DNA of 64,000 bases from Epiperipatus broadwayi (lineage: Eukaryota; Onychophora; Udeonychophora; Euonychophora; Peripatidae): positions 808,001 through 872,000 of the forward strand of contig JAQFVV010012447.1 of NCBI GenBank assembly GCA_028023455.1, read 5' to 3'. Every line of letters begins with the position of its first letter. Position 1 is the stretch's first letter. This document shows, piece after piece, positions 35,743-47,379 of the stretch. Position numbers and translations under genes: made by a program. The notes beneath the pieces were generated by a model. The model was not told the DNA's origin and ran no database searches. It saw only the letters and a list, made by a program, of their open reading frames with translations.

Positions 35743-36619
35743 TTGACTGCTCTCATTTATAATATTGTATAGAAATATATTTTATCTCTATATATATACG
35801 TGATGCATACAAACATCCATATATATATCATAAAGTATATGTCAGTTATATTGCAGTCTTGAATATAAATGAAAATATTTCATCACTAACACTTTTAAAT
35901 GTAAAATAATTAAAATAAACAAGCACACATACATTCTGTTTTAATTGTATATAAACTTTTAAATTTTTTACTATTATTTTTCTCATGTCTAAATCTTAAA
36001 TCTCAGACTTCTCTGCTGAGTGATCTGTTTTTCAATCATTCTTCAACTATTGTAATCAAACTCCAATCCATCATTGCCTCTCTCTGTCGCAAGACTTTTT
36101 TGTTATCTGAAAGTATATTTACTTGAAACTACTTTTAAATATATTAGGAAAAAAGAACACTTTCATTATTAACTCTATCTTCCATTACTTTCAATAATTT
36201 AGCAACATAATCATGCTGGAAAAGCTTTGCAGAAAGATTAAATTTTTTTTTTGAAAACCTACTTTTTACTTAAAACAAATAAACAAAAAAGTAAAACTAT
36301 ATTATTCTCAAGAAAACATTTAATAGTTTATAAAACATTTAAACATCTGGCTAATCATTATAAAAGAGAAAATCACAGGAGGGAGGGGGTTGTCACGTGA
36401 ATACTTATAAATAAATAACATTTTTGCTTTGTCTTTTTTCTCTTTCAATTAATGAAAAAAGTTTTGAATTTTCTATTTATTTTATTTTTATTTAGTTACT
36501 ATTGGTATTTATAGTTCACAAATTGTCTATTTTTTTTTTTTTTTTGCAATACAGATAACGTTAGAGATTATCAAGTTTTAAACCGATTCGTAAGATTGCA
36601 AAAGACTAAGAAGAAGACC
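35743..36619. other. Intergenic DNA, nothing recognised
   Basis: AT-rich, with a G-run at 36380-36389. Confidence 0.5.
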
Positions 36620-36635
36620 ACATAATGGATGGTTT

Positions 36636-36729
36636 GTCTTGCGTTGTTAGCCGAGAGGTATCGCAGCCGCCATGCAAGCAAGTAGTTGGTTGCAGACGGG
36701 TGTGGGTTCGCGTCCCGGCAGATGCTATG
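36636..36729 (+). repeat. tRNA-like minimal retroposon, copy 2, with TSD
   Basis: This 94-nt insert has A box TTAGCCGAGAGGTAT and B box GGTTCGCGTCC (10 of 11 to GGTTCGANTCC). It is flanked by perfect 16-bp direct repeats ACATAATGGATGGTTT at 36620-36635 and 36730-36745. There is no A-tail or SINE body: the unit is the tRNA-like sequence alone. This indicates recent retroposition. Confidence 0.8.
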
Positions 36730-36884
36730 ACATAATGGATGGTTTAAGTGAGAAAGTTTATTGAAGTTATGTGAAAAAAAATATAAAGATTCAAGAAAGT
36801 CTATTAAATTCTAAAAGATGGTTGATTATCTTGCAATAGAATAATAATGGTTATAATATATGTATGTATATATTTAATTAGAAG

Positions 36885-37210
36885 GGATTTGAGCTCAGAC
36901 TTTCAAGAACTCTACATCTATCCATCTCATCTTATAATACTGACACACATGATCACATATATGTGAAAAAGATAATGGAATCTCCAATATATATATTTTG
37001 GCTGAAGCATTATCAATTGGTCCAGATCATTATCACCCACACATTCACACACACACATATATATATAGCAAATCTTCAAATTTTAATGGATAGACTTCAA
37101 TCTTCTCTATCCTCCAACTCTTCAACCATCCATAAAATTGAAACTCTTGGATGGAAAACTAAAGCCTTTGCTGATGCCAATACTATTATCATACTCGTGT
37201 TAACATAAGT
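36885..37210 (-). repeat. Repeat family R1, copy 6
   Basis: It carries GATTTGAGCTCAGACTTTCAA, CACACATGATCACATA, ATCAATTGGTCCAGATCAT, TTTAATGGATAGACTTCAAT and GATGCCAATACTATTATCAT in R1 order. On minus the core is TTGATAA, so the hammerhead is degraded. Confidence 0.75.
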
Positions 37211-37380
37211 ATGAATATATATTATCAACATTTTTATCTGTTTTGTTCTTCAGTGTTATTGGGGTTATATTGTGTAAATGCACCTTTTGCTGCTTCTGAT
37301 AATAAGCAATCAATGAAAGGTCTGATACTATACATTACAAATAAGTCATTCTGATTTTGACTATATATATATCATATTAT
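37211..37380. other. Short intergenic segment
   Basis: Nothing recognised. Confidence 0.4.
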
Positions 37381-37430
37381 TATTATTATTATTATTATTT
37401 GCAGGATATTCCGTGTAGTGAAAAAGCTAA

Positions 37431-37474
37431 ATGCTGACATTTCAGTACTATATCAAGTACCTTCTTCAGAGCAT
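37431..37474 (-). ncRNA. Compact hammerhead ribozyme motif with intact core
   Basis: Minus-strand order: ATGCT, core CTGAAGA, stem II AGGTACT-TGATAT-AGTACT (6 bp with one bulged G), core GAAA, TG, then T and the cleavage-site C, AGCAT. Stem I is ATGCT/AGCAT. Stem III would be a single A-U pair. Both conserved boxes and a GUC triplet are present. It is followed by a short (ATT)n tract at 37378-37399. A minimal stem III is known in PLE-associated hammerheads; activity would probably need a dimer. The element that carries it was not delimited. Confidence 0.5.
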
Positions 37475-37874
37475 CATCTTTCTCAAATCATAAGAATGCG
37501 TATGAGATTTAAAATCGTTTTCATCATTTTCTTTGTTAAATATTAGAATTAATATATATATATTGAGCCGGATAGTTTATCCCTGTCAAACGTCACTTTA
37601 AAGAAAAAATAAATAAATAATAATAATAAAACCAACTTTTGGTTTTATTAAATTTTAAAAAGAAAGCTATGTAAAAGTTTGTTTATAAAGAGTACGTGTA
37701 ATGACACAAATACTTAATTATTTAAAATTTGGTCATTTCTATTTTTTTTAATAGATTTTAATTCTAAGATAGTTTTCTTTTACTGTTGGTTTTTTTTTTA
37801 AGTAATTAATGGCAAACAAACTTTTAATTGCATTTTTATTCTGATTGTAATTATTATTATTTTTTTTTTCATAT
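37475..37874. other. Intergenic DNA, nothing recognised
   Basis: AT-rich; no frame or repeat edge is visible. Confidence 0.45.
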
Positions 37875-37966
37875 GTCATAGCATCGGCCGGGACGCGAAC
37901 CCACAACCGTCTGCAACCAACTACTTGCTTGCAAGGCGGCTGCAATGACCTCTCGGCTAACAACGC
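37875..37966 (-). repeat. tRNA-like minimal retroposon, copy 3
   Basis: It is near-identical to copies 1 and 2: on minus GCGTTGTTAGCCGAGAGGTC, then GGGTTCGCGTCCCGGC, ending ATGCTATGACATATG next to an A-rich run. No clean TSD was seen. Confidence 0.7.
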
Positions 37967-38179
37967 TGAGACTTGTTTTTAAATATTTTTGAATTAATTA
38001 TAAATAAGATTTACCCTGGGGAGAATCCTTAATTAGGGTTAAGACTGAGATAAGGTTGCCCTGTTGAAAAAACCACTAATTAAAAAAAAAATGTTTTGGA
38101 AAGATAAGAGTTTTTAAAAAAGAGACTGGGATTGCAGACTTGAGAGTTCTCCAGCTATGATTACTGCTGCTGTTAGTTA

Positions 38180-38873
38180 GTTTGGAGGCCAATTTTGTAC
38201 ACCAATTTAAAGACTGAATTGCTGTGTGGTTACAATTGCTTCTATGACAAAGCTATATTCAAGGAAGAACTGTTCAATAGAATTTTCACCATGTCTAGCT
38301 AGACCAGGAGTCCCCAACCCTATGCCCATGGGCACAATGGCACCCGCAGACCATTTTACGTGTGCCTGCCGCTATCCAAACATGATAAAAAATTATTTAT
38401 CTGATACAAATAAATTTAATTTTTAAAATTTCTTATAAATTATTGTATTATATTGTAATCAAATTGTAGGGCATACTATACTTTTACAGTGTAAAAATAT
38501 AAATGTTAATTATATGTTAAAATTTTACTTTTGAAATAAATATTTTTTTGTACATTATGTGTATTATTAACAATATCCAATTATAAATTTACATTGAAAA
38601 AATAAATGGTGCCCACCACCTGGATGGTATTATAGAATGTGCTCTTAAGTGCAAAAAGGTTGGGGACCCCTGAGCTAGACCAAATCAAGACAGATCTTGG
38701 AGCCAAATCATCCTGATAAACATGCCTTGAAACATATACAGAAACTGAGCCAGCATTGCCTCCTACCTTCTAAACAAAAATTGAAATGTAAAGTCTTCAC
38801 CGGAGTTCGCCATGGAGTGAAAGCTATATATGCCACTGGAGGACATCAGCCAATTTTGAATTTATACCTCGAG
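38180..38873 (+). pseudogene. Possible coding remnant split by a hAT MITE
   Basis: This stretch is less AT-rich than its surroundings. Downstream of the MITE a frame reads EPNHPDKHALKHIQKLSQHC and later VFTGVRHGVKAIYATGG, ending at GAG|GTAATA, a good splice-donor match at 38873/38874. With the MITE and one TSD ignored, the same frame continues upstream (FKEELFNRIFTM) with a single TAG at the junction. I do not recognise the protein. It could be a decayed exon or a retroposed fragment; with no homology search this is weak. Confidence 0.3.
38305..38672. mobile_element. hAT-family MITE with TIRs and 8-bp TSD
   Basis: This 368-bp insert begins CAGGAGTCCCCAACC and ends GGTTGGGGACCCCTG. The 15-bp TIR matches the CAGGGGTCCCCAACC type of hAT-Charlie-like elements. 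A perfect 8-bp duplication AGCTAGAC flanks it at 38297-38304 and 38673-38680. The interior is AT-rich and non-coding (GGCACAATGGCACCCGCAGA near the left end). It would be mobilised in trans by a hAT transposase. Confidence 0.92.
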
Positions 38874-38879
38874 GTAATA

Positions 38880-39954
38880 TGTTTCTATTATTCTTTCCAT
38901 AGCAAAATTTTAAGTCTCAGCTTAATCTTAAAAGTAACATATTTTATTATATCATTTGTTTATTAAGTTAGAATATTTACAGCATGTATTCTGTTTGCTT
39001 TTCATTGTATTAATAATGTGTCTCAGATTCTTAGTTTTAAGTTTCCAAGTTTGCTATCAATTTTATTTATTAGAGAGTGTTGTGAGATTATATTTTATAT
39101 TCCTAATATTTCTTCCATTTATTTCACTAATTATTGCTAAATGCTTTGGCAGTTTTTGTAATTTTTATTTGCTCACCTGTTTTTAGTTTTCATTGTAAGA
39201 TAATTAATTTTAAATATGTTTAGTTTGCATTTCTTGCAAACCTCAAATCTTTTGGTTGATGGTTTATCGTCTTTATTGTTCTGATTTTCTGAAATTAGAG
39301 ATTTCTTTCTAGATTATGTAAGATCGTAATCACATATATTTTTTTGTCTTGTATGTGAAATCAACCATGTTTGTTTTAAAAGCAGTATTACATGCAGCAG
39401 TCCTGTGAACATTATGACATCATTAGTCAATATGCTAATGTGAGCTCATTCGTGCTGGTTTCATTGATTTCCTACAAGACCATAATTGTTTTCATATCTT
39501 TGAATCAGAAAACTAGATTTTCTGTTCTTTGTAATTTTATAAATTACCAACAGGAAAATATCCAATCCACTTTTTTAAATTTTTAAGTGAGAGAATTTTA
39601 CTGCCAAAGTGTTTAATGTGTTTATGTGTGCTGTACTCATGTGCACTCTCTGATAAATATGTGTATTCAAATCTAAGTCACTTTTGTATTCATGACTAGA
39701 TTTATTTATTCTTTTGCTCTGATTTTAATAAATTTTTCAAATTGTTTAAATTTATTTGGCTGACGTTTGTCTTAGTGCTTTTATTTCTCAATTGTTTAAA
39801 CAATATTTAAGATTTCTTGTTTCTCCCTGGGTTTAGTCCAGTGCATTCAGTTTTGTATATCCTATCCACTCTTAAAATAAATGTCTAGTTCCAAATTTTT
39901 GGACTAGTGGTACCCTTGTGGTCAGTATATGTAAAACCAAAATCTTTATCAGTT

Positions 39955-39955
<1 letters not shown>
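38880..39955. other. Intergenic DNA, no gene recognised
   Basis: Two moderate open frames (38956-39186 and 39392-39586) are T-rich and resemble no family I know; they are probably chance. Confidence 0.45.

Positions 39956-39959
<4 letters not shown>

Positions 39960-40035
<76 letters not shown>
39960..40035. repeat. (AT)n microsatellite
   Basis: About 38 AT units. Confidence 0.95.
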
Positions 40036-40039
<4 letters not shown>

Positions 40040-40204
40040 TTTTATTTCTATAGATTGAAAAAATACAAAGTATTAATGGTTTAACATAGTTTAAATTATA
40101 GTTTACGATTACACATAAATTGTAAGTTGTAATAAGCAAACACATATTCGTATGCACACATAGGATGTATGGTGATTCAAACTATTCCAATCACTAATAT
40201 TATT

Positions 40205-41146
40205 GGTAAACATGAAGTTACCAGGTTACAACAAAATTCGAATTTTGTTTCAAATTTTTCTGACCAGAGTGTTTCTTGTTGAATTACTGTCCATTGTAGT
40301 TTTCATTTGCGGAAAAGATAAAATTGGTAAAGCAAATTTCTATAGATAGGATTGGAATAAATTATTGCTGGTAGTGTGAAATTATTACATTGTCTTGGGA
40401 CACTTTTTACAAGTTTTTCAAAGTTGTAAGATGTGGCTTTCAAACTGTTTTTTAGTTTTCAGATGTAGTCCGTAAAGTGAATCCTGTAATAGTAATATAG
40501 TTGTAGTGCCAGAAAATGAAGTGTTATATGCTGCAGATATTCACATAGAAAATTGGGTTTCATGGCTGTTGATGGATGAACTTTGAACTCCAGAGTTAGC
40601 AATGAAGTGGTTAGCAAGAAGACACCTGCTTAAGAATAGTACACTTGCCAACATTGTGGTGTGCAGTGTTCTCTGATCAGACAGCAAGAATGTAGAGATG
40701 GTCATAGGTGGCAATGCAAATTATGTTGTCACCATGTATCCATCAGAAAGGGTTTTTTTTAAAAAGGCATTTGGCCCTAAAGACAATTATGCTTATAGTA
40801 TATTATTGGTCACATAATTTGCCACAGTGTTTTATTGCTCACAAGACAAGTGTAAGTTGCCACACTATAATAGACTGGGCAAATTTTTGCTGCGAAGAGT
40901 GCACAACATATTTTCAGTGACATCCAATGCAGGTCGGTGTTATGAATGTTGGTAGGATATGTTGTTATTATTTTAATAAATTATTTTTTTATAATTATTT
41001 GTTATTAATTATTTTTTTATATTATAATTTCATGCTGCCATGTATTTGATATTTTACAAATTTTTAAATAATTTGACAAGAAACACTCTGGTGAAAAAAA
41101 TTTGAACTACAAAATTTTGTCATGCCCTTGTAACATCATGTTTACC
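40205..41146 (+). mobile_element. Merlin-type DNA transposon (decayed)
   Basis: This 942-bp element has TIRs of about 70 bp: the left end starts GGTAAACATGAAGTTACC and the right end is the complement of GGTAAACATGATGTTACA. Both TIRs end with CCAGAGTGTTTCTTG. A perfect 8-bp TSD ATATTATT flanks it (40197-40204 and 41147-41154). GG termini, an 8-bp TSD and an IS1016/ISXO2-like transposase are the defining traits of Merlin. Only the N-terminal part of the transposase remains, so it is non-autonomous now. Confidence 0.85.
40592..40945 (+). pseudogene. Merlin transposase remnant (ISXO2-like N-terminus)
   Basis: Conceptual segments in order: ELAMKWLARRHLLKNS (40592 on); a zinc-ribbon-like C-x2-C...C-x2-C block with CQHCGVQC and RWQCKLC, then SIRKG; then RHLALKTIMLIVYYWSHNLP and IIDWANFCCEECTTYF. 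This is the usual order of an N-terminal helix, zinc ribbon, conserved YxWS segment and DWxxFxRE/CxE segment of IS1595/ISXO2-like DDE transposases. The frame changes before the zinc ribbon and again in a T8 run near 40750. The DDE catalytic core is missing. It was a cut-and-paste transposase and is now dead. Confidence 0.75.
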
Positions 41147-41159
41147 ATATTATTTTCAT

Positions 41160-42320
41160 AATTATGCTAAAATCAGTATTCTTCTATTTTAGCAGCATTT
41201 CTAGAATTGAATGTTAAAAATATATACAAAAATCATGCACACGCGAGAGTGTTCTGTTGTTAATTTTATCTTTGACTATTCTTAAATTGTAAATAAATAC
41301 TTTTAGAATAAAGTCCTTATCTTTTTCAACTTGAATGTTTTTCTGTTTTTAACTTTTGTTTTCTCATGGAAGACTTTAAAAAAGATTTTCCAAATAGTTT
41401 TGTAATTGTTAATTAATTTCTTAGTCAACTGTTTAGCTTTACTCAATCAAAAGTTATTTACTACCAGTGTATTGCAAGAAAACTGTCCTCTTTCTTTTTT
41501 TAAGAGTAAAAAATAAACAAATTGAAGTTAAATATTTGAAATACAGGCACTCTTCACATACCTGGAGCCTAATTGTAAATATAGGGATTTGAACTCAGAC
41601 TTTCAAGCAAAAACCTTCAACTATCCATACTATCTCATACCACTGATACACATGACAACATACATAACTTCAATGGTATTTTTTTATTCTTCAACACCAT
41701 ATTTAATTGACATACAGTACATATGTATTTTTCCAATTGTTTCTTTTTTTCATCTGTGCTTTCATACATATATAAAATGGAATATGGATAAAATATAATG
41801 AATCTCAAAATTAGGCTCCTGAAAGTTTGTGATGATGTAGGACTATTTCCATCATCTATCATTAAATGTCAAATGCATAGAAAATTTGGTAGTTTTATAA
41901 TAGTGTGTTAAAACCACTTGAGGGCATAATTTTTATGTAAATAAACGGAGTTATAATGTTACCGGGCCGTTATTCTTTTTTTCAACTTTAAAATGCTTTT
42001 TGATTTACAATAAAATCATAAATAATGAAAATTTATCTAAAAGAAATAAAAAAATACATTGGATAAACCTTTTTTTTTTTTCTAAAATGAAATTTGTAAT
42101 TTTAACAAGAATAAAAACAAATCAAAACAATAAAAACAAAAACAAGAGGGAAAATCACTTAATTAAGATTTAAATTGCTGTAACTTGACCTATTTTTCAA
42201 AATTTCTATTTAACTCAGAAACTTTGCTTGTTTGTTTAGGATAAATTTTGCAATTGAGTTTTAACAATTTCTATCAAATAGATTTCCATCAATCTTTATA
42301 CATATGTAAGATATTGATGA
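41160..42320. other. Intergenic DNA with an R1 fragment
   Basis: A partial R1 copy lies at about 41565-41660 (GGATTTGAACTCAGACTTTC, CTATCCATACTATCTC, ACACATGACAACATAC). Otherwise nothing is recognised. Confidence 0.55.
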
Positions 42321-42329
42321 TAGTAAACC

Positions 42330-42610
42330 ACTAACACCACATGACCATCATTTCTTATGCTTGCTCAAGCTGTTAAAACAGGCAAAACTTTCCATAAAGT
42401 AGGGCCATTCAGTACAAGCCAGAGTAATCAATGGATACAAAAAGGTTTGTGCATAAAATCCATATCTAGTAGCTACTCATCCAATATTCCCTGACTAGAT
42501 AGGGATTTTATGCACAAACTTTTTTGCATCCATTGATTACTCTGGCTTGCACTGAGTGGCAGTACTGCATGGACAGCTTTGGTTGTTTTTATTGATGATA
42601 CTGGAACATG
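42330..42610. repeat. Repeat family R4, palindromic copy 1
   Basis: The left half (AAACTTTCCATAAAGTAG, AAGCCAGAGTAATCAATGGA, GTTTGTGCATAAAATCC) is repeated inverted in the right half (GGGATTTTATGCACAAAC, CCATTGATTACTCTGGCTT). This is a MITE-like fold-back of about 185-250 bp without a frame. Confidence 0.8.
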
Positions 42611-42689
42611 ACAATGAAATATTTCAGAATGGTTCTCTTATTTGTTTACATTAGTGATGTTGGTGGAACTGAATTTCAAACATGTTAAT

Positions 42690-42930
42690 ATCAGTTCAGT
42701 AAGCATCACATAATCACCAATTTCTTTGTGTACACAAATTGTTAAAACAGTGACAAAACTTTCCATGTAGTAGTTCCACCCAGTGCAAGTCACAGTAATA
42801 CAATGGGTGCAAAATGTTTGTGCATTAGATAGGGATTTTATGCACAAGTCTTCTTGCACCCATTGATTACTCTGGCTTACACTGAATTGCATTAATATAT
42901 GGAAGGTTTTGTCTATCTTTTACCAATTCA
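42690..42930. repeat. Repeat family R4, palindromic copy 2
   Basis: It has the same layout as copy 1 (CAAAACTTTCCATGTAGTAG ... GATAGGGATTTTATGCACAA ... CATTGATTACTCTGGCTTAC), lying in tandem with it. Another relative is at about 59935-60110. Confidence 0.8.
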
Positions 42931-42934
42931 GTAA

Positions 42935-43855
42935 GTCATCAGTGATGTGAATGAGAGAGCTATATATTATTTTAAAAATAAAAGTAGCATTTATAATAAA
43001 TTCAGATAAGAATAAAAATACACTTAATTTCTATTGATTGTAAATGTTTTTTTTTTAAAAAAATGTTTCTTTCATAAACAAAATAACCTTGGAATATATA
43101 CTTTTTTTTCAAGTATTAAATAGATTTTTAACATTTTTATTTTTTAATTTAATTAAAATTGAAATAATTATAAAAATGATCCCAATACTAAAAAGTTTAT
43201 ATAATTTTTTGTAATTAATGCTTTTTATTTACTGTGCACTAAAAAGCCAAAAATAACTGATTTGTCCAATCATAATTAAGATATGTATATTTAACTTGAA
43301 ATAAAAACGTGATATCCAGAAATTAATTAATTCAATCACTTATTGTAAAAATTAAATTATAGATGTGATTGAAAATATCATTAAATATATTAATCCTGTC
43401 ATCAATAGTACTCTGGCTCTGGACAGGTACAGAGAATAGTCACATCATTAATTCATTCATTTTACCACTCTATTCTGTTTATTGTCCAGCTCTTCAATTC
43501 GACATAACTTTTCCCATCTCTTATATCAGCCAATAATGTGAATCTTTTCCACCTTTTCTTCTTGCTCCCACTCACCATTTTCTCCAAAACATTTTTTATT
43601 AAACTATACTTTCTTCTTAATATTATGTCCAATTCAGTTTCTCTTTCTCTGCCTGATTTCCTCAAGCAGTCTTTTTTCATTTACACTTTTCAGGAGATTA
43701 TTTGCTATTAATTCTCAACTCAAAACTGTCTAAGCTAAATATTTTATATGATTAAGTTCTTTTTATATAATAATTACAAATATTATTAATAGTGGTATTG
43801 CTAAGTACACCTGTTTACGTGGACTTATTTAACACGATTTTGAAGTTACGCGATT
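42935..43855. other. Intergenic DNA, nothing recognised
   Basis: AT-rich. Confidence 0.45.
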
Positions 43856-43857
43856 CA

Positions 43858-44005
43858 TGTTTCATCGGAAGTCGAACTCCGATAATGCGCTATTACTTTA
43901 AATAATAAATTTTGCACACTTATGTTATATTGAAAGTAATAGCACATTATTGGAATTTGACTTTCATCTTAGTAATTTCAATATTTTCAGTGCTTTATAA
44001 TAGTA
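43858..44005. repeat. Short fold-back related to R3
   Basis: GGAAGTCGAACTCCGATAAT and CGCTATTACTTT are mirrored by AAAGTAATAGCACATTATTG and GGAATTTGACTTTC. The outer part TTTCAGTGCTTTATAATAGTA matches R3 unit ends. Confidence 0.65.
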
Positions 44006-45590
44006 AGATTTTATGCAATAATGAAATTAAAATCATGATTTCCACATTTTATGTATACACACATTAAATTTTACAAGATTATAATGTAAATTTGTTCAAA
44101 CATTGGGCATGTTAATTTTGCATTTTAAATCACATTCTGTTTTTGCTTTTTAAAAAAGAATGTAATCAATTATTAATCATTTAGTGTCTGCAAGTTTATT
44201 TTTAAAAGGTGAGTAATAGCAGTGGGCACAATTAAATTTGACAATTAAAAATTAAAATCTGATTTTTAATTGTAATTAACAATTTAAAAATTACTTACAG
44301 TGACTTGAAATTAATGTGATGTAAAATGAAATTTGATTTTTAAATGGAATTGAAAATTAAAAAATTAAAGACAAAAATAAGAATTTAATTTTTAGTTGTT
44401 AGTTTTAATTAAATTTTTCCCAGCAGTGGTGAATAAATGTCTTTTTATTATCATAAGTCTAAGTTCATAAACAATTAATAAAATCATCATCTCAAAGATT
44501 AATTACTAATTATGTTGTCAACAGGAAACCATTAACACAACATGAGAGTGAACTTGGCGCTAGTTGTATTTCCTCTTGTGAGAATCTGATTTTTTTACCA
44601 GTTTGCAAACGAACGTGTTTTTTGGCAAATAGCGATAATAATTAAAACGTGTATAAAAAATGTAAATTACTGTACTGTAAATTATGCATAAAAATATATT
44701 ATTTTGAATAAAATTAAATATTATAGTTAAAAAAAGTTTGTCTTGTATCAATTTTTTTCAAATTTGAAATTTTTTATTAGTCATATTTTATTTCCTTATT
44801 TTTTTTTGCGCGAATTTTAAAGTAATTTTACGTTGGTGCTTTGCTTTTATGCGAATTTTGAAAAATCACAGACTGCATCCCCCCTTTTTCAATGTAAGTT
44901 ACATCTATTTTTGCACGATTTCGTTTGTGCATGTTTTCTGAGGAACCTATCTATCGCGTAAAACAAGACCCAGGTGTAATTGTCAATTACTGACTATTAA
45001 GTCTTTAACAGTTTGCAAGTCCTAATTAAAATTCATTGAAGTATTTCTGAAGTTTAGGAATATCAGCTTTTAATACTATCCTTTTCAATAGCTTTTCTCT
45101 CTAGTTTTGGATTAAAATATCTAATACCTTATAATTAATTAATTTCTGGATTCCCCACATTTTTATTTCAAGTTAAATATAAATACCTTAATTGTGATTG
45201 AAGAATGCAATTATTTTTTGTTTTTAGTGCACAGAAAATAAAAACTTTTATTATAAAATATTTTTTACCTATATTATTTTATACTAATAATTTTCACTTC
45301 AAATTTATTTCAATATATAATCAAAAATAAATATAATAAATTATTTCAAAACACATTTAAAACAAAGCAATATAAACTATAAAAAATTTATTAAAATTAA
45401 TTTTAAAAGTACCTATACTTGAGTTTAAAAACTTTAAGCTCCTTACTGATTGTGATAATTTTTCATAGCAAATTTTGGTTGTTAATAAAGCTTGAATAAT
45501 TCTTCATAAAAATACATTTGTTTTAGTTTTGGAGCTTTCACATGATATTAAAATTTTAATTCCTTTCATTATAAGTAGTATATTAAAACA
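44006..45590. other. Intergenic DNA
   Basis: A low-complexity AATTAAAAATT-rich tract lies at 44225-44415. No gene is recognised. Confidence 0.45.
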
Positions 45591-45594
45591 TACC

Positions 45595-45812
45595 CTATCC
45601 TAGCATCTCTCTGAGGAGTGCCAGAGCACAAAACCATGGTCAGAGGTTTGGGGCAGAGGAGGTCCTGACAGAGATATTTTAAATGCTTTCTCTAGCTAAG
45701 CATTTATTACAAAGCTTGTTGAGGAATTGACAATCCTCATTGTTTACAACTTACAAGCTTAAGAGAATAGGGGTCATGTGATCTATGACTCTTATTTTGA
45801 CTATTTATAAAA
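45595..45812 (+). repeat. Repeat family R2, copy B, with hammerhead motif
   Basis: The hammerhead at about 45600-45672 has core CTGAGGA, stem II GTGC-CAGA-GCAC (4 bp, all Watson-Crick), core AAAA (G12 changed), stem III ACCATGGT and cleavage-site C. The inner stem I (ATCTCT with AGAGGT) has 6 pairs. The body (GATATTTTAAATGCTTTC, AAGCATTTATTACAAAGCTTG) follows the other copies and ends at GACTCTTATTTTGACTATTT. Confidence 0.7.
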
Positions 45813-45814
45813 CT

Positions 45815-47375
45815 AATATATTTTTGTAGTTGGACATACTTATGTTTGAAAAATCCAGGATACAATATCATTTGTTGCTTTGAAGATATTATTTTAGCAA
45901 AGTTTTATAAATATTTGTTATTTCCTTTTCTTTTCCTGGATGTTAGCATTATTTTATCATTTCAATAAATTTTGATTGCAGTTTTTTTTTAAAAAAAAAA
46001 AACTAATAACCATTATTTTATCACTAAAATTATTTTGTTTGGAGCCTTTTTTTCTTTACTGAAGACATTATTTCATTGTTAAAGATATTCATTAGTGTTC
46101 AATATTCAGAGTGTTTTTGGCAGCTTCTATGAGAGATTTCTTGTTTATTTATGTACATATTCTCTATTTCCTTAGTATAAGAAATATTTACATTTGGTAT
46201 ATTGAAAATGCCAAACATTTTCATTAACACTTACAACATTATCACAAATGTGTAGGCAATTTATGAAAAAATTAAATTCAATTCATTAGGCACCAATGGT
46301 ACAAAAGTGAATAAATGTGTATGTACCAATGTATATAGACATAATATATAACCAGCCACTGAAAATATAAAAATATACACTTTTGTTATATTAATTGCTT
46401 AAAAAATTTAGATTTTAAATTTAATAAGATTTATTATTAATAGATAATCTTACATTTTAATTCTTAAGTTTTTAAAATGTCGTGTATATATATATATATG
46501 TATGCACACATACATAAACAGCAGATATAAATATTATGCACTAAGCAGTATTTACATATGTTTTGTGAATATATATATATATTCCCTTATTGACTAGCTT
46601 GCTCCCATACTCTTCTGAAATAAAACATCACACCCCAACTAATATATACTCTGTCTTGAAAAATACATCAATAAACTGCTCCGTTTTTATTAACATTTTT
46701 TGCCTATGCCATAGCGTCCAAGTCATAAATAAATGTCTGGAATTTTACAGCTTATTAATAATATTAATTCAAATTTACAAATAAGAAGATTACAATTTTA
46801 ATTTTTACCTTTATTTACACTTTTAGATTTGCGTTCTAATTAATTTATTTTTAAGACAGGTTTAAGAAGTTTTAAACGTAAAGTTTTAACCTGTTTACGT
46901 TGTACATTTTGTATAAATTAACTATAATAAGTTTACATTTTTAAAATAATGGATTTTATCAATTAAATCTTACAAATTTTTTTTATATAATATTTTTAAA
47001 ATTTAAGGATTAAAATCCAAAAATAATTATAAATAAATACTCTCACGTGGATTGTTGTATTTGTTATTTCTAATGAGATTAATGTATCTTTCTTCCTGTC
47101 TATTTTAATCAGTGTTGATAGTTAAAATTACCTTTTAAGTATATTGTATGCTGATGTATTAGTCATCCAAAATAATTCTACAGAATTAGATTTAGAAATA
47201 AAAATATGTGAATATATGAATTGGATGCCAATTCTAAGAAAAATTTTTTTCATTTACACTGTAGATATAAGAATATATTTTCTAAAAGACTTGCTGTGAT
47301 AAAGGGATATATACATAGGATACACTTGAAGGACTATAATCCTTTTCACTGTAAAAGCTATCTTATCCCTTACCT
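45815..47375. other. Intergenic DNA, nothing recognised
   Basis: AT-rich; a short (AT)n tract lies near 46485. Confidence 0.45.
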
Positions 47376-47379
47376 GTAC

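Noticed and set aside
35651-37966. Three functional tRNA genes
   Set aside because: A and B boxes are present, but no good cloverleaf can be drawn, the copies differ at stem positions, and one has retroposition TSDs; they are retroposons.
44225-44415. Repeated AATTAAAAATT blocks as a possible origin or matrix site
   Set aside because: Simple AT-rich low complexity; nothing specific supports a function.
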